Shown one piece after another: positions 47,859-58,532 of a stretch of DNA of 64,000 bases (positions within the stretch are counted from its first letter, which is position 1; each line of letters starts with the position of its first letter). A program made the position numbers and the translations under genes. The notes beneath the pieces are model-generated. The model was given only the letters and a program-made list of their open reading frames with translations. It did no database searches and was not told where the DNA came from. The stretch covers positions 2,604,001-2,668,000 of the forward strand of contig NZ_CP089312.1 in the NCBI RefSeq assembly GCF_021545335.1, read 5' to 3'. This DNA is from Streptomyces sp. GQFP. Its GTDB lineage: Bacteria; Actinomycetota; Actinomycetes; Streptomycetales; Streptomycetaceae.

Positions 47859-48719
47859 TCACCCCAGCCGCACGCTAGCCAACTGCCGTGACTGGGCGAC
47901 CAGTCGGTCCGTGCTGTCCCAGACCTCCGCGTCCTCCTCCAGGAAGCCGCCGGCCAGGTTGCGGGTCGTTATCGTGATCCGTAGGGGGCCCGGCGCTGGG
48001 CGGCAGCGTACGTGCACGGTCAGTTCAACCGTCGGGACCCAGCCGGAGAGGCCGATCTCGAACGCGGTCGGCGGCAGCGCGTCGACGGCGAGGAGCAGTG
48101 AGAGCGGGTCCGCGTCGCGGCCGTCGGCGAGTCCGAACCAGGACCGCATCTCGCCCTTGCCGGAGGGCGCGCCGACCGCCCAGCCGAGGGTGGACGGGTC
48201 GAGCTTGAGGAACAGCCGGTCGGCGATGGCGGAGCGGCCGGCGACCCGGTCGGGGGCGTCCTGCGGCCCGAAGCACTGGTCCATCGGCGGTATCGCGGGC
48301 GGCTCGGCGGTCGTCCGGACGTCGTCGGGAAGGGCGTCCAGGTCGCCATAGGAGGCGAGGACGCGGATCCGCTCGACCTCCTGGCCCTCCTCGTCGCGCT
48401 GGAAGAGCGAGGCCTGGCCGGTCGACAGCCTGCGGCCGGTGCGGATCACGTCCGTGCGGACGACGGCCGGACCGGGGCGGGACGCGGTCAGATAGTGCGC
48501 CGAGATGCTGAAGGGGTCGGCGTGCGGGAGGGCGTCCGCGAGGGCGCGGCCCAGGACGGCCAGCAGATAGCCGCCGTTGAGGGCGTTCTGGATGGTCCAG
48601 CCGACGTTGAGGTCGATGTCGTAGACGCCGGCCTCGCGGCGAGTGACGGCGGTGTCGCGGTCGAACTCGCTGTCGCCGATGGTGGCCCGCGCGGCCTGGG
48701 CGGAAGCTGCTTCTGGCAT
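47859..48719 (-). CDS. TesB-like acyl-CoA thioesterase family protein
   Basis: A 286-residue protein with two hot-dog domains, as in TesB-type thioesterases, which release fatty acids from CoA. Recognisable stretches are NVGWTIQNALNGGYLLAVLG with a Gly-rich turn, FSISAHYLTASRPGPAVVRT, and near the end LTVHVRCRPAPGPLRI and GGFLEEDAEVWDSTDRLVAQ. The ATG at 48717-48719 is the best start although no ribosome site is clear. It is divergent from the esterase gene. Confidence 0.88.
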   Translation of the reverse strand: MPEAASAQAARATIGDSEFDRDTAVTRREAGVYDIDLNVGWTIQNALNGGYLLAVLGRALADALPHADPFSISAHYLTASRPGPAVVRTDVIRTGRRLSTGQASLFQRDEEGQEVERIRVLASYGDLDALPDDVRTTAEPPAIPPMDQCFGPQDAPDRVAGRSAIADRLFLKLDPSTLGWAVGAPSGKGEMRSWFGLADGRDADPLSLLLAVDALPPTAFEIGLSGWVPTVELTVHVRCRPAPGPLRITITTRNLAGGFLEEDAEVWDSTDRLVAQSRQLASVRLG

Positions 48720-48874
48720 GCGTGAACGGTACAACAGAGAAATACTAAGCGGTAGCTTTTGACGTCGCACCCTCACGCTCCTCACCTCTCGCACTTGGTA
48801 AGTGTCCGGAATGTCTTGGGTAAGGGTTTCCGCGCAGACGTGACCCGACCGGCCCGATCGCCCTCCTCCCAGAC

Positions 48875-50149
48875 ATGAGCCTCACCGGTACGCCGTTCCT
48901 CATCACGACGATCGCCCTCGCCGCCGTCGCCGTGCTGCTGCCCCTCGCCCTCTGGTCCCGGGTGCGCGGGCCCGCGCTGGTGCGCGGCGCCGCCCGGCTG
49001 CTGATGGTGCTGTTCGCCCAGACCACGGCGGTCACCCTGGTCTTCCTGCTGGTGAACAACTCCAACAACCTGTACGACAACTGGGGCGACCTCCTCGGCA
49101 CGGGCGACCACGTCCAGGCCGCCGCGAACCTCGGCGCCGACGGCACCGGCGGCATCTCCCTGCGCGAGCTGCCGAAGGTGAAGCAGACGTTCCGCGAGGC
49201 CAACGGGCCCGGCATGCACGCGGCCGGCGGCGTCCAGGTCACCGACCTGAAGGGCCAGGTCTCGGGCGTCGACGCCGAGGTCTACGTCTGGCTGCCCCCG
49301 CAGTACCACGAGGCCGCCTACCGGCACCGCAAGTTCCCGGTCGTCGAACTGCTGCCGGGCTACCCGGGCTCGGCGAAGTCCTGGTTCGGCTCACTCCACG
49401 CGCCCCAGCAGCTGCTGCCGCTGATGAAGAGCGGCCAGATCACGCCCTTCATCCTGGTGTCGCCGCGTACGACTCTCATCGCCGACGCGGACACCGGCTG
49501 CGCCAACATTCCGGGCCGGGTCAACGCGGACACCTGGCTCAGTGTCGACGTACCGAAAATGGTCACGGACAACTTCCGCGCCGAGGGCGGGCCCGGCGGC
49601 TGGGCGGTGGCCGGGTACTCGGCCGGGGCACACTGCGCGGCAAAGCTCGCGGTCGCGCACCCCGACCGCTACCGGGCCGGGGTGTCGCTGTCCGGCTACA
49701 ACGACCCGATCGGCGAGCCTCTGTCCCTGGCCGCGCAGACCCTACAGCTGCGGGCCGCCAACAACCCGTACCTGATCCTCAAGCACGACCGCGTCCCGCC
49801 CGCGATCTCGCTCTACGTCTCCGGCGAGTCCGGCGACGGCTACGAGGCCGGCATGGCCCTGCAGCGGGTGGCGAAGTCACCGACGACAGTGGACGTCGTG
49901 TACCTGCCGCGCAGCGCGGGCGGCCACAACATGGCACTGTGGCGGCCCCAGATCACCACGGTGTTCCGCTGGCTCACCCAGCAGTTCGACGCGGGCGGCC
50001 ACAAGGCGGGCGGCGATACGTCGAACACGACCGGCTCCACGCCCTCGGGACGGACTACTCACCCTCGGTCGCCGTCGACCGCCGGTTCCACGCGCGCGGC
50101 GCTCGCCAGTGGAACCGCATCGCGAGCAGCCGCAGTACGAAAGCCGTGA
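48875..50149 (+). CDS. Membrane-anchored alpha/beta-hydrolase (esterase D / antigen 85-like)
   Basis: A 424-residue protein with an N-terminal membrane region (FLITTIALAAVAVLLPLALW and LLMVLFAQTTAVTLVFLLVN), then an esterase domain of the PF00756 type: YVWLPPQYHEAAYRHRKFPV, nucleophile Ser in GWAVAGYSAGAHCAAKLA, and the His in GGHNMALWRPQ. It probably works outside the membrane on esters or mycolate-like acyl groups; the substrate is unknown. The last 35 residues are Ser/Thr/Ala/Arg-rich and overlap the convergent gene at 50055 by 95 bases, so that tail may be non-native. No ribosome site is evident for the ATG at 48875. Confidence 0.85.
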   Translation: MSLTGTPFLITTIALAAVAVLLPLALWSRVRGPALVRGAARLLMVLFAQTTAVTLVFLLVNNSNNLYDNWGDLLGTGDHVQAAANLGADGTGGISLRELPKVKQTFREANGPGMHAAGGVQVTDLKGQVSGVDAEVYVWLPPQYHEAAYRHRKFPVVELLPGYPGSAKSWFGSLHAPQQLLPLMKSGQITPFILVSPRTTLIADADTGCANIPGRVNADTWLSVDVPKMVTDNFRAEGGPGGWAVAGYSAGAHCAAKLAVAHPDRYRAGVSLSGYNDPIGEPLSLAAQTLQLRAANNPYLILKHDRVPPAISLYVSGESGDGYEAGMALQRVAKSPTTVDVVYLPRSAGGHNMALWRPQITTVFRWLTQQFDAGGHKAGGDTSNTTGSTPSGRTTHPRSPSTAGSTRAALASGTASRAAAVRKP

Positions 50150-50714
50150 CGACCGCCAGCCCGCTGGTGAGCGAGGTGAGCGCGTCGTAGCGGATGCACA
50201 GGACGGTCAGCGCGGAGCCGACGATCGCCGGGACCGCGTACAGGTCCCGGTCCCAACGCAGCAGCGAGGGAACCTCGTTGGCGAGGACGTCACGCAGCAC
50301 TCCACCGCCCACGGCGGTCGCGAGACCGAGGGCGGCGGAGGCGGTGAGGCCCAGGCCGTAGTCGTACGCCTTCACCGTGCCCGTGACACAGAACAGCCCG
50401 AGTCCCGCCGCGTCGAACACGTTGACGCCCACCTGGATGCGCTCCACCTCCGGGTGGAGGAAGAACACGAGCAGGGCGGCGAGCAGCGGGGTGAGGAAGT
50501 ACCCGAGATCCGTGAACGCGGCCGGCGGCACGGCCCCGATGACGACATCCCGCAGCAGCCCGCCGCCCAGCGCGGTGACCTCGGCGAGCACGGCGATCCC
50601 GAAGACGTCGAAGTTCTTGCGTACGGCGAGCAGCGCGCCCGAGATCGCGAAGACGAAGATGCCGACGAGGTCGAGGGTGTGCTGGACGGAGGGACTGAAG
50701 AGCTGCTGGATCAC
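50055..50714 (-). CDS. TRIC-type (UPF0126) cation channel family protein
   Basis: A 219-residue membrane protein with the two-fold repeat of the bacterial TRIC/YadS family: AVTALGGGLLRDVVIGAVPP-like GGGxxRD motif in the first half (VTALGGGLLRDVV) and again in the second (TAVGGGVLRDVLANEVP). It has about six or seven helices. Homologues conduct K+ or, in some cases, transport amino acids such as glycine; the role here is unproven. The GTG at 50712-50714 overlaps the AGGG site closely. It ends inside the convergent esterase gene. Confidence 0.92.
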   Translation of the reverse strand: MIQQLFSPSVQHTLDLVGIFVFAISGALLAVRKNFDVFGIAVLAEVTALGGGLLRDVVIGAVPPAAFTDLGYFLTPLLAALLVFFLHPEVERIQVGVNVFDAAGLGLFCVTGTVKAYDYGLGLTASAALGLATAVGGGVLRDVLANEVPSLLRWDRDLYAVPAIVGSALTVLCIRYDALTSLTSGLAVVTAFVLRLLAMRFHWRAPRAWNRRSTATEGE

Positions 50715-51230
50715 CCCTATATTCTCACCAAAAACGGGCGTGTGCCTTACAAAGCAAGGTGAGACGTGTGCGACCTCTTAGATGGCAGGAATAGATCACC
50801 TGGAGGGTCATCGCGCCGCGCTGGCGGCGGCCTCGGCGGTGACCGGAACCAGGTGGAGGCGGCGTTGGCGCCGAGCGGTTCGGGTACGCCGCCGTAGGTG
50901 ACGGCGACCTTGGACTCCCGCCCCTTGGACAGGAGGCCGCGACTATGACAAGGAAGAAGGCCGCCGCGCCTGCGACGACCCCGCCACTCATATGACTTTG
51001 CCAACTCATCACGAATTGCTGGTTGATTGACACCCAATACCTGGTCCCCGAATTGCATTTCCCCCGAACAGGCGGAAGCTGTCGGGGAGTTGATTACTCG
51101 TCACCAAGCTCAACTCTTGCTCAACTCGACCGAATTCCATTGACTGCCCGCGATCAATCTCCATACGCTCGCTCTCGACCAAACGGTTTCCGCAGCACGG
51201 GAAACCAGACCAATAACATGGGGGACTCTC
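50715..51230. other. AT-rich intergenic region before the secreted protein gene
   Basis: About 515 bases with a marked drop in GC over the last 230. It separates the TRIC gene from the secreted protein gene and should carry promoters for both. A 16-codon ORF at 50945-50995 (MTRKKAAAPATTPPLI) has a good AGGAGG site eight bases upstream but no further support. No terminator or repeat was identified. Confidence 0.45.
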
Positions 51231-51752
51231 ATGCGTAAGAGAGCAAAGCTTGCCGCGCTCATTCTGGCCGGGACAATGCCGGTTCTCGCGGGAGCGGCAC
51301 CGGCCTCGGCGCTCGTCACACCGAAGAAGTCCTGCCCGACCACCTACGGGGTTCTGATCAAGTCCCACAGCGCCTACCGGATCCCGGCGAAGGGCGCCTA
51401 CCTCAAGGACGGCCCGGGCGGCACCATGACGGCTTCCGTCACCAGGGCCAGCACCATCACGTACAGCGTCTCCACCTCGCTGGAGGTCTCGGCCAGTTAC
51501 CTGTTCGCCTCGGCCAAGGCCTCGGTCAGCGGTGGCATCACCAAGTCCGTGGCCATCACGACCGGTCACTCGTATTCACACGACATCCACGCCCGGAAGT
51601 ACGGCAACCTGCAGTACGGCTCCAATGGCTTCAAGGTCAGCTGGGAGTCGAACCGCACGAACCCGAGCTGCTCGACGACCACTCTCGCCAGCGGAACGGC
51701 CGTGCTGCCCGCGACTTCCGTCGGCTGGCACTACTGGGAAACCAGTTCCTGA
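51231..51752 (+). CDS. Secreted protein of unknown function, Ser/Thr beta-rich
   Basis: A 173-residue protein with a clear signal peptide (MRKRAKLAALILAGTMPVLA ending near ASA). The mature part begins with CPTTYGVLIKSHSAYRIPAK, then a run rich in Ser, Thr, Ala and Val with alternating polarity (SVSTSLEVSASYLFASAKAS and VSGGITKSVAITTGHSYS) that would form amphipathic beta hairpins, and ends with a pair of Cys (NPSCSTTTL and an earlier KKSCPTT) and VGWHYWETSS. GGGGGAC precedes the ATG. It resembles the inserting loop of aerolysin-type toxins only in pattern. No family was recognised. Confidence 0.8.
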   Translation: MRKRAKLAALILAGTMPVLAGAAPASALVTPKKSCPTTYGVLIKSHSAYRIPAKGAYLKDGPGGTMTASVTRASTITYSVSTSLEVSASYLFASAKASVSGGITKSVAITTGHSYSHDIHARKYGNLQYGSNGFKVSWESNRTNPSCSTTTLASGTAVLPATSVGWHYWETSS

Positions 51753-51777
51753 TCGGCCGATGACTTCTGCTTGTTGA

Positions 51778-51825
51778 ACGCGTATGCCCCGGCAGCCAAT
51801 TCACTGGCTGCCGGGGCATACGCGT
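51778..51825. terminator. Bidirectional terminator after the secreted protein gene
   Basis: A perfect 20-base stem: ACGCGTATGCCCCGGCAGCC faces its complement at 51806-51825 across the eight-base loop AATTCACT. It lies between convergent genes (secreted protein on plus, ABC ATPase on minus). Confidence 0.93.
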
Positions 51826-51840
51826 CGATAAAGCTTTCCT

Positions 51841-53124
51841 CTATTTTTTCTCGCCGCCGGTCTCCGGCGCATCCGGCGTCTCCGGCTCCTCGGAAGCAGT
51901 CCCGCTCGCGGACTCCTCGGACGTGGCCCCGGCGCTGTCGGCCGCAACCTCCGCCGCCACGGCCGCCGACGTCTCCGCCGACTCCGCCAGCACCTCGTCC
52001 GCCACCAGCTCCGCCGCCTCCTTGGCGACCGTGAGCAACACGGTGTCCTGCGGGGCCTGGTCCTCGAAGCTCTCCGGGTGGTGGCAGGCGACCCGCTGAC
52101 CCGGCTTCAGCTCTACGAGCTGCGGCTCGACCGTCGTGCAGATCTGCGTAGCCTTCCAGCACCGGGTGTGGAACCGGCAGCCGCTCGGCGGTGAGATCGG
52201 CGAGGGCACGTCACCCTTGAGCAGGATGCGCTCGCTCTTCGCCGACCGGCGCCGCGGATCCGGGATCGGCACCGCCGACATCAGCGCCTTGGTGTACGGG
52301 TGCATCGGCGCCTTGTACAGGGACTCACGGTCGGCCAGCTCGACGATCTTGCCGAGGTACATCACCGCGATCCGGTCCGAGACATGCCGGACCACCGAGA
52401 GGTCGTGCGCGATGATCACGTACGTCAGGCCCAGCTCCTGCTGGAGGTCGTCCATCAGGTTGACGACCTGGGCCTGGATCGAGACGTCCAGCGCGGAGAC
52501 CGGCTCGTCCGCCACGACCAGCTTCGGCTTCAGGGCGAGCGCTCGGGCGATGCCGATGCGCTGGCGCTGACCGCCGGAGAACTCGTGCGGGTAGCGGTTG
52601 TAGTGCTCGGGGTTGAGACCCACGACCGACAGCAGCCGTTGGACCTCCTTCTTGATGCCACCCTCGGGCTCGACGCCCTGGAGCCGGAAAGGAGCGCCGA
52701 CGATCGTGCCGATGGTGTGCCGCGGGTTCAGCGACGAGTACGGGTCCTGGAAGATCATCTGCACGTCACGACGCAGTGGGCGCATCCCGCCGACACCGAG
52801 GTGCGTGATGTCCTTGCCCTCGAACTCGACCGTGCCGGCAGTCGGTTCGAGCAGCCGGGTGATCAGCCGACCCATCGTCGACTTGCCGCAGCCCGACTCG
52901 CCCACGACACCCAGGGTCTCGCCGGCCCTGACCTCGAAGTCGATGCCGTCGACCGCGCGCACCGCGCCGACCTGCCGCTGGAGCAGGCCCTTCCGGATGG
53001 GGAAGTGCTTCTTGAGGCCGGTCACCTTCAGCAGGATCTCGCCGGGAGCGGCGTCCTTGGTGAGGGTGGCACCCTCGCTCTGCGCGGGAATCTTCACTGC
53101 CGCGTCCTCGGGTTTCTCGCTCAC
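51841..53124 (-). CDS. Oligopeptide ABC transporter ATPase (OppF/DppF type)
   Basis: A 427-residue ATPase for peptide uptake. Walker A is [20 protein letters not shown], the signature [17 protein letters not shown], Walker [14 protein letters not shown] and the OppF-specific C-terminal Cys region [20 protein letters not shown], which binds an iron-sulfur cluster in relatives. The last 80 residues are an unusual Ala/Glu/Ser-rich tail ([35 protein letters not shown]). The GTG start at 53122-53124 overlaps the OppD-type stop as GTGA. It is the last gene of the operon. Confidence 0.93.
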   Translation of the reverse strand: MSEKPEDAAVKIPAQSEGATLTKDAAPGEILLKVTGLKKHFPIRKGLLQRQVGAVRAVDGIDFEVRAGETLGVVGESGCGKSTMGRLITRLLEPTAGTVEFEGKDITHLGVGGMRPLRRDVQMIFQDPYSSLNPRHTIGTIVGAPFRLQGVEPEGGIKKEVQRLLSVVGLNPEHYNRYPHEFSGGQRQRIGIARALALKPKLVVADEPVSALDVSIQAQVVNLMDDLQQELGLTYVIIAHDLSVVRHVSDRIAVMYLGKIVELADRESLYKAPMHPYTKALMSAVPIPDPRRRSAKSERILLKGDVPSPISPPSGCRFHTRCWKATQICTTVEPQLVELKPGQRVACHHPESFEDQAPQDTVLLTVAKEAAELVADEVLAESAETSAAVAAEVAADSAGATSEESASGTASEEPETPDAPETGGEKK

Positions 53125-54214
53125 AGCTTCGGCGCAATCTCTTCGGTCCAGATTCGCTCCCGCTGCTCCTGCGTCATGTGGCAGGCGGCCCAGTGCCGGC
53201 TGCCGACCTCGGCCAGCTCGGGACGGACCGTACGGGTGACGTTGTCCTTGGGGATGTCCGCGTACGGGCAACGCGGGTTGAAGGCACAGCCGGACGGAAT
53301 GTTGATGAGGGAGGGCGGGGAGCCCTTGACCGGAATGAGGCGTTCCTGCTGGTCGCGGTCGAGGCGTGGCATCGAGCCGAGCAGACCCCAGGTGTAGGGG
53401 TGCCGCGGCTCGTAGAACACCTGCTCGGCCGGTCCGCGCTCGACGCAGCGGCCTCCGTACATCACCAGGATGTCGTCGGCCAGCTCGGCGACGACACCCA
53501 GGTCGTGGGTGATGATGACGACCGCCGAGCCGAACTCCTTCTGCAAGTCACGGATGAGGTCGAGGATCTGCGCCTGGACGGTCACGTCCAGGGCGGTCGT
53601 CGGCTCGTCCGCGATGAGCAGTTCGGGGTTGTTGACCAGCGACATCGCGATCATCGCGCGCTGGCGCATACCGCCCGAGAACTCGTGCGGGTAGCTGTCG
53701 ACCCGCTTGTCCGGCTGCGGGATGCCGACCCGGTCGAGCATCTCCACGGCACGGCGCTTGGCCGTCTTCTTGTCCACCTTGTGGTGGATGCGGTACGCCT
53801 CCACGATCTGCTGGCCGATCGTGTAGTACGGGTGCAGCGCCGACAGCGGGTCCTGGAAGATCATCGACATCTCCCGGCCGCGCAGCTTGCGTACGTAGTC
53901 CGGGTCGGCGGACAGCAGCTCCGTGCCGTCCAGCCAGATCTCACCGGACACCTGCGCCTTGCGCTTGCCGTACTGGCCGGCGCTGTGCAGGCCCATGATG
54001 CCGAGCGAGGTCACCGACTTGCCGGAGCCGGACTCGCCCACGATGCCGAGGGTCTTGCCCTTCTCCAGCTGGAAGCTCAGCCCGTCGACGGACTTGACCA
54101 GACCGTCGTCGGTCGGGAAGTGCACCTTGAGATCGCGCACTTCGAGGAAGGCGGTCGGCGCGGGCGAGGCGGGGGTGGGCTCGCCCACGGCTGCTCCGCT
54201 CTTGCTGAGTTCGG

Positions 54215-54218
<4 letters not shown>
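53121..54218 (-). CDS. Oligopeptide ABC transporter ATPase (OppD/DppD type)
   Basis: A 365-residue ATPase pairing with the one downstream. Walker A is [20 protein letters not shown], the signature [20 protein letters not shown], Walker [13 protein letters not shown] and the C-terminal [20 protein letters not shown] region. It starts at ATG 54216-54218, overlapping the permease stop as ATGA. Confidence 0.95.
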
Positions 54219-55213
<995 letters not shown>

Positions 55214-55235
55214 AGCTCTCGGCCCGCCGCGGACA

Positions 55236-55266
55236 GCGGGCCACCGGAGGTCTTCCGGTGGCCCGC
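55236..55266 (-). terminator. Intercistronic hairpin between binding protein and OppB genes
   Basis: GCGGGCCACCGGA at 55236-55248 pairs with TCCGGTGGCCCGC at 55254-55266 around five bases. It lies 58 bases beyond the stop of the binding-protein gene and 23 bases before the permease start. Such stems usually let much more binding protein than permease be made, by partial termination or by protecting the upstream message. Confidence 0.75.
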
Positions 55267-55323
55267 GGTCACGCCGCGCCGGCCTTCACCTGCCTTTCGT
55301 GCCGTACGGCGGGTGTGCCGGGT

Positions 55324-57117
55324 TTACTTCTTCGGGTCCTTCAGAGCGATGTTCACGAAGTCGTACGTGCCGTTCGTGCCCGCGCTGGTGTAGACGTTCG
55401 CCAGGTTGTCCGAGCGCCAGTTGATGGTCTTCTCGAAGGTGAAGGGCAGGTAGTACGCGCCCTCCATCACCTTGTGGTTGATGTCCGTGGCGATCTTGGC
55501 CTTGTCGGCGTCGTCCAGGGTGGTGACGTACGAGTCGAACAGACCGTCGATGGTCTTGTCCTTGATGAGCGCGTAGTTGTTGTTGGCGGTGTCCGAGATG
55601 TACTTGCTGTCCCACAGCGGCAGACCGAAGCCCTGGACCGACGGGAAGTCGGCGCCCCAGCCCATGATGATGATGCCGTAGCCCTTCTTCTTCACGTTCT
55701 CGGGGCTGCCGATGATGCCGGAGGTCTGCGAGCCGTCGTACTGGTCGATCTCGGTGGTGATGCCGATCTTCTTCAGGGACGCCTGGAGCGACTGGGCCGT
55801 GGCCACCTCGGCCGGCTTGTTGTTGCGGACCGCGATGGTGGTCTTGAAGCCGTCCGGCTCACCGCAGGCCTTCAGGGCTTCCTTGGCCAGGGCCTCGCTG
55901 CCCGACTTGTTCTTGCCGGAGATCTCGTACGGGTCGTACTTCTGGCCCTCGCCACCCGGGAGGAACGGCGGCAGCATGTTGGTGCCGATGTCACCACCGG
56001 CGATCGGGCCACCACGCGCTGTCTGCAGCGACACGTGGTCGGCGCCGTAGATCACGGCCTTGCGGCACTCGATGTTGTCGAATGGCGCAACGCTCTGCGG
56101 GAAGACCGCGTAACGGACGTAACCCGTGGTCGGGTTGTCCAGGTTGGCCTTGTGCTCCTTCAGGGCGGTGGTGCGACCCTGCGGCGACATACCGGTCTGG
56201 TTGATGTCGAGGTCGATGTCACCGTTGATCAGACGCTGGTCGAGCTGGTTGGCGTCCGAGAAGAACTGAACGGTGATCTTGTCCGGGTAGGCCTTGCGGA
56301 CCGGGTCCGAGGCCTGCTTCCACTCGGTGTTGCGGACCAGAGTGAGGTCCTTGCCGGGGGTGTAGGACTGGAACTTGTACGGACCCGAGGAGAACGGGTG
56401 CAGGGTGTACTTGGCCTTGGTGTCCTTGTCCTGGCGGACCGGGGAGGCCGAGACCAGGGACAGCATGTCCTCGAAGTCCGAGTTGGCCTCGGGGAGGTGG
56501 AAGACGATGGTCTTGTCGTCCGGCGTGTCGATCGCCTTCAGACCGAGCTTGTCGGCGGAGGTGTCCTTGTAGGGACCCTTGTACTCGCCCTTGGGGTCGA
56601 GGACGTCCTTCAGGTACGTCGGACCGCCGGCGAGCACGTCCTGCGCCCACACGCGCTCGATGCCGTACTTGACATCCTTGGACGTGATCGGCTTGCCGTC
56701 CTCCCACGTGATGCCGTCACGCAGGGTGTACGTGTAGGTCTTGCCGTCGTCGGTGACCTTGGCGAGACCGGTGGCGAGGTCCGGCGTGGTCTCGGCGCCG
56801 GCCTCACCGGGCGCGGCATTGTTCGTGACGAGCGTACGGCTGTAGTAGCGCGCGAAGTTCCACATGAAGCCGTAGTAACCACGCGTGGTGTCCCAGAAGT
56901 CGGCGTCCTGAGCGCCGCCGAACTTCAGCGTGCCGCCCTTCTTGGCGAGCGAAGCCTGAGCGACCTTCTCGTTCGCGGCGTCGAAGCCCGCGGCGCTGGT
57001 GCTCGAGCCCTCGTCGTCGCCTCCGCCGCCGCACGCCGCCGTGGTCAGCAGCGCGGCGACCGCGACGGCAGCGGCAAACGCCTGCTTCCGCCGCCCTGAG
57101 GTGCGTTGGGTAGTCAC
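55324..57117 (-). CDS. Oligopeptide-binding lipoprotein (OppA/DppA type)
   Basis: A 597-residue extracellular substrate-binding protein of the SBP-5 family, anchored by a lipid. The lipobox is TTAACGGGG, and the mature part shows TPDLATGLAKVTDDGKTYTY, LRDGITWEDGKPITSKDVKY and FSSGPYKFQSYTPGKDLTLV, all characteristic. Peptide specificity cannot be deduced. It starts at GTG 57115-57117 after GGAGGAT. Confidence 0.95.
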   Translation of the reverse strand: MTTQRTSGRRKQAFAAAVAVAALLTTAACGGGGDDEGSSTSAAGFDAANEKVAQASLAKKGGTLKFGGAQDADFWDTTRGYYGFMWNFARYYSRTLVTNNAAPGEAGAETTPDLATGLAKVTDDGKTYTYTLRDGITWEDGKPITSKDVKYGIERVWAQDVLAGGPTYLKDVLDPKGEYKGPYKDTSADKLGLKAIDTPDDKTIVFHLPEANSDFEDMLSLVSASPVRQDKDTKAKYTLHPFSSGPYKFQSYTPGKDLTLVRNTEWKQASDPVRKAYPDKITVQFFSDANQLDQRLINGDIDLDINQTGMSPQGRTTALKEHKANLDNPTTGYVRYAVFPQSVAPFDNIECRKAVIYGADHVSLQTARGGPIAGGDIGTNMLPPFLPGGEGQKYDPYEISGKNKSGSEALAKEALKACGEPDGFKTTIAVRNNKPAEVATAQSLQASLKKIGITTEIDQYDGSQTSGIIGSPENVKKKGYGIIIMGWGADFPSVQGFGLPLWDSKYISDTANNNYALIKDKTIDGLFDSYVTTLDDADKAKIATDINHKVMEGAYYLPFTFEKTINWRSDNLANVYTSAGTNGTYDFVNIALKDPKK

Positions 57118-57185
57118 GATCTCGGATCCTCCGGATTGATGAGAGACCCCGTGTGAGTGCCACGGGACGGTTGTGGTGTGGCAGT

Positions 57186-58193
57186 TCAGCGGGAAGCCTT
57201 CGGGTCGAGCGCGTCCCGGACGCCGTCGCCGAAGAGGTTGAAGGCCAGTACAGTGATGAAGATCGCCACGCCCGGGACCACCATGTACATGGGGTCGGAC
57301 TCGTAGTAGTCGATCGCGCTGGAGAGCATCTGTCCCCAGGAGGCCGTGGGCGGCTTGACGCCGACGCCCAGGAAGCTCAGGGCCGCCTCGGTGAGGATGT
57401 TGGTGGGGATCATCATCGTCGTGTAGACGACGATCGGGGCGACCAGGTTGGGCAGCAGCTCCTTGAACAGGATGTACACCCGCCCGGCGCCCAGGGATCG
57501 GGCGGCCTCGACGTACTCACGCTCGCGCAGCGAGAGTGTCTGGCCGCGCACCACGCGTCCGATGTAGGGCCATCCGAAGAAGCCGATGACCAGGATCATC
57601 ACGAACACGCGCACGCTCGAGCCGGTCATGCCCAGCAGGTTGCTCGGCATGACGGAGACCAGCGCGATGATGAACAGCAGCTGAGGGAAGGCGAGCAGAC
57701 CGTCCATCACGCGGCTGATGAGGGAGTCGATCCAGCCGCCGAAGAAGCCGGCGAGGATACCCAGGACGGTTCCGAGGATCACGGCGACGATGGCCGACAG
57801 GAAGCCGACGAGCAGGGAGATCCGGGCGCCGTAGAGGATGCGGGCGAAGATGTCGCGGCCGTTGACGGGCTCGACGCCCAGCAGGTGGTCACCGCTGATG
57901 CCGCCAAGGGAGCCCGTGGGAGTGCCGAACAGCGGGTCGATGAGGTTCTCGTGGTACTCGTTCGGGTCTTGCCCGAGCAGGCTGGTGAGGACCGGCGCGA
58001 GAAGCGCTATCACTACGAGGAAGAGCACCACGACGCCGCCGGTCAGGGCGACTTTGTCCCGCTTGAGCCGCTCCCAGGCGATCCGGCCCAGCGAACGCCC
58101 CTGAACGGCCTTCGCATCGGTGCTGGCCACCGCCGCTTCCTCGGCCGCGCTCGGGGCCGTTTCCGCAGTCGGCTCGTGCAATGGTGCCGTCAT
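57186..58193 (-). CDS. Oligopeptide ABC transporter permease (OppC/DppC type)
   Basis: A 335-residue permease with six helices and the EAA loop ([40 protein letters not shown]). Its first gene position in the operon (OppC-like, then binding protein, OppB-like, OppD-like, OppF-like) differs from the common OppA-B-C-D-F order. The ATG at 58191-58193 (MTAPLHEP) follows AGAGGGG; the longer frame starting at 58232 is not needed. Confidence 0.94.
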   Translation of the reverse strand: MTAPLHEPTAETAPSAAEEAAVASTDAKAVQGRSLGRIAWERLKRDKVALTGGVVVLFLVVIALLAPVLTSLLGQDPNEYHENLIDPLFGTPTGSLGGISGDHLLGVEPVNGRDIFARILYGARISLLVGFLSAIVAVILGTVLGILAGFFGGWIDSLISRVMDGLLAFPQLLFIIALVSVMPSNLLGMTGSSVRVFVMILVIGFFGWPYIGRVVRGQTLSLREREYVEAARSLGAGRVYILFKELLPNLVAPIVVYTTMMIPTNILTEAALSFLGVGVKPPTASWGQMLSSAIDYYESDPMYMVVPGVAIFITVLAFNLFGDGVRDALDPKASR

Positions 58194-58532
58194 CTGGCAG
58201 GGACCCCTCTCAACCGGCGGTAGCCGGCTCACACTTGCCGCTGTAGCGACGTGACCAGTCCGTTGTACGCAGGGGAGGACAACCCCCTGCTGCGGGAGTC
58301 TTCAACGGTTCAGCGATCTGTCACCAGACCTGGCGATGAATGGATGCGTAACCGTGATGCTGTCCTGGGGATTCCGTTATCCGAACGGCAGGTAACGGCC
58401 GCCGGACGGGGACGGATACGGACATTGCCCGTATGTTTGTTCATTTCACCTTGATCTACGCGCGGAGACAGCGACCTCGTCCCGAAGCATGGTCACCCTC
58501 AGGTGACGCGGGCGACGCGGTGGTGTTTCCGC
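58194..58532 (-). other. Intergenic region upstream of the peptide transporter operon
   Basis: About 340 bases holding the presumed operon promoter (minus strand) and the 3' flank of the sseB gene. TTGAAG and TTGTCC hexamers occur near 58280-58310 on the minus strand and a TACAAC lies at about 58262, but no well-spaced pair was found. The stretch near 58430-58460 is AT-rich. No gene was identified; the 67-codon frame at 58251-58454 lacks any protein-like character. Confidence 0.35.

Noticed and set aside
50945-50995. 16-codon frame with AGGAGG upstream
   Set aside because: Good ribosome site but no homology, no context and no leader-peptide pattern; recorded only in the intergenic description.
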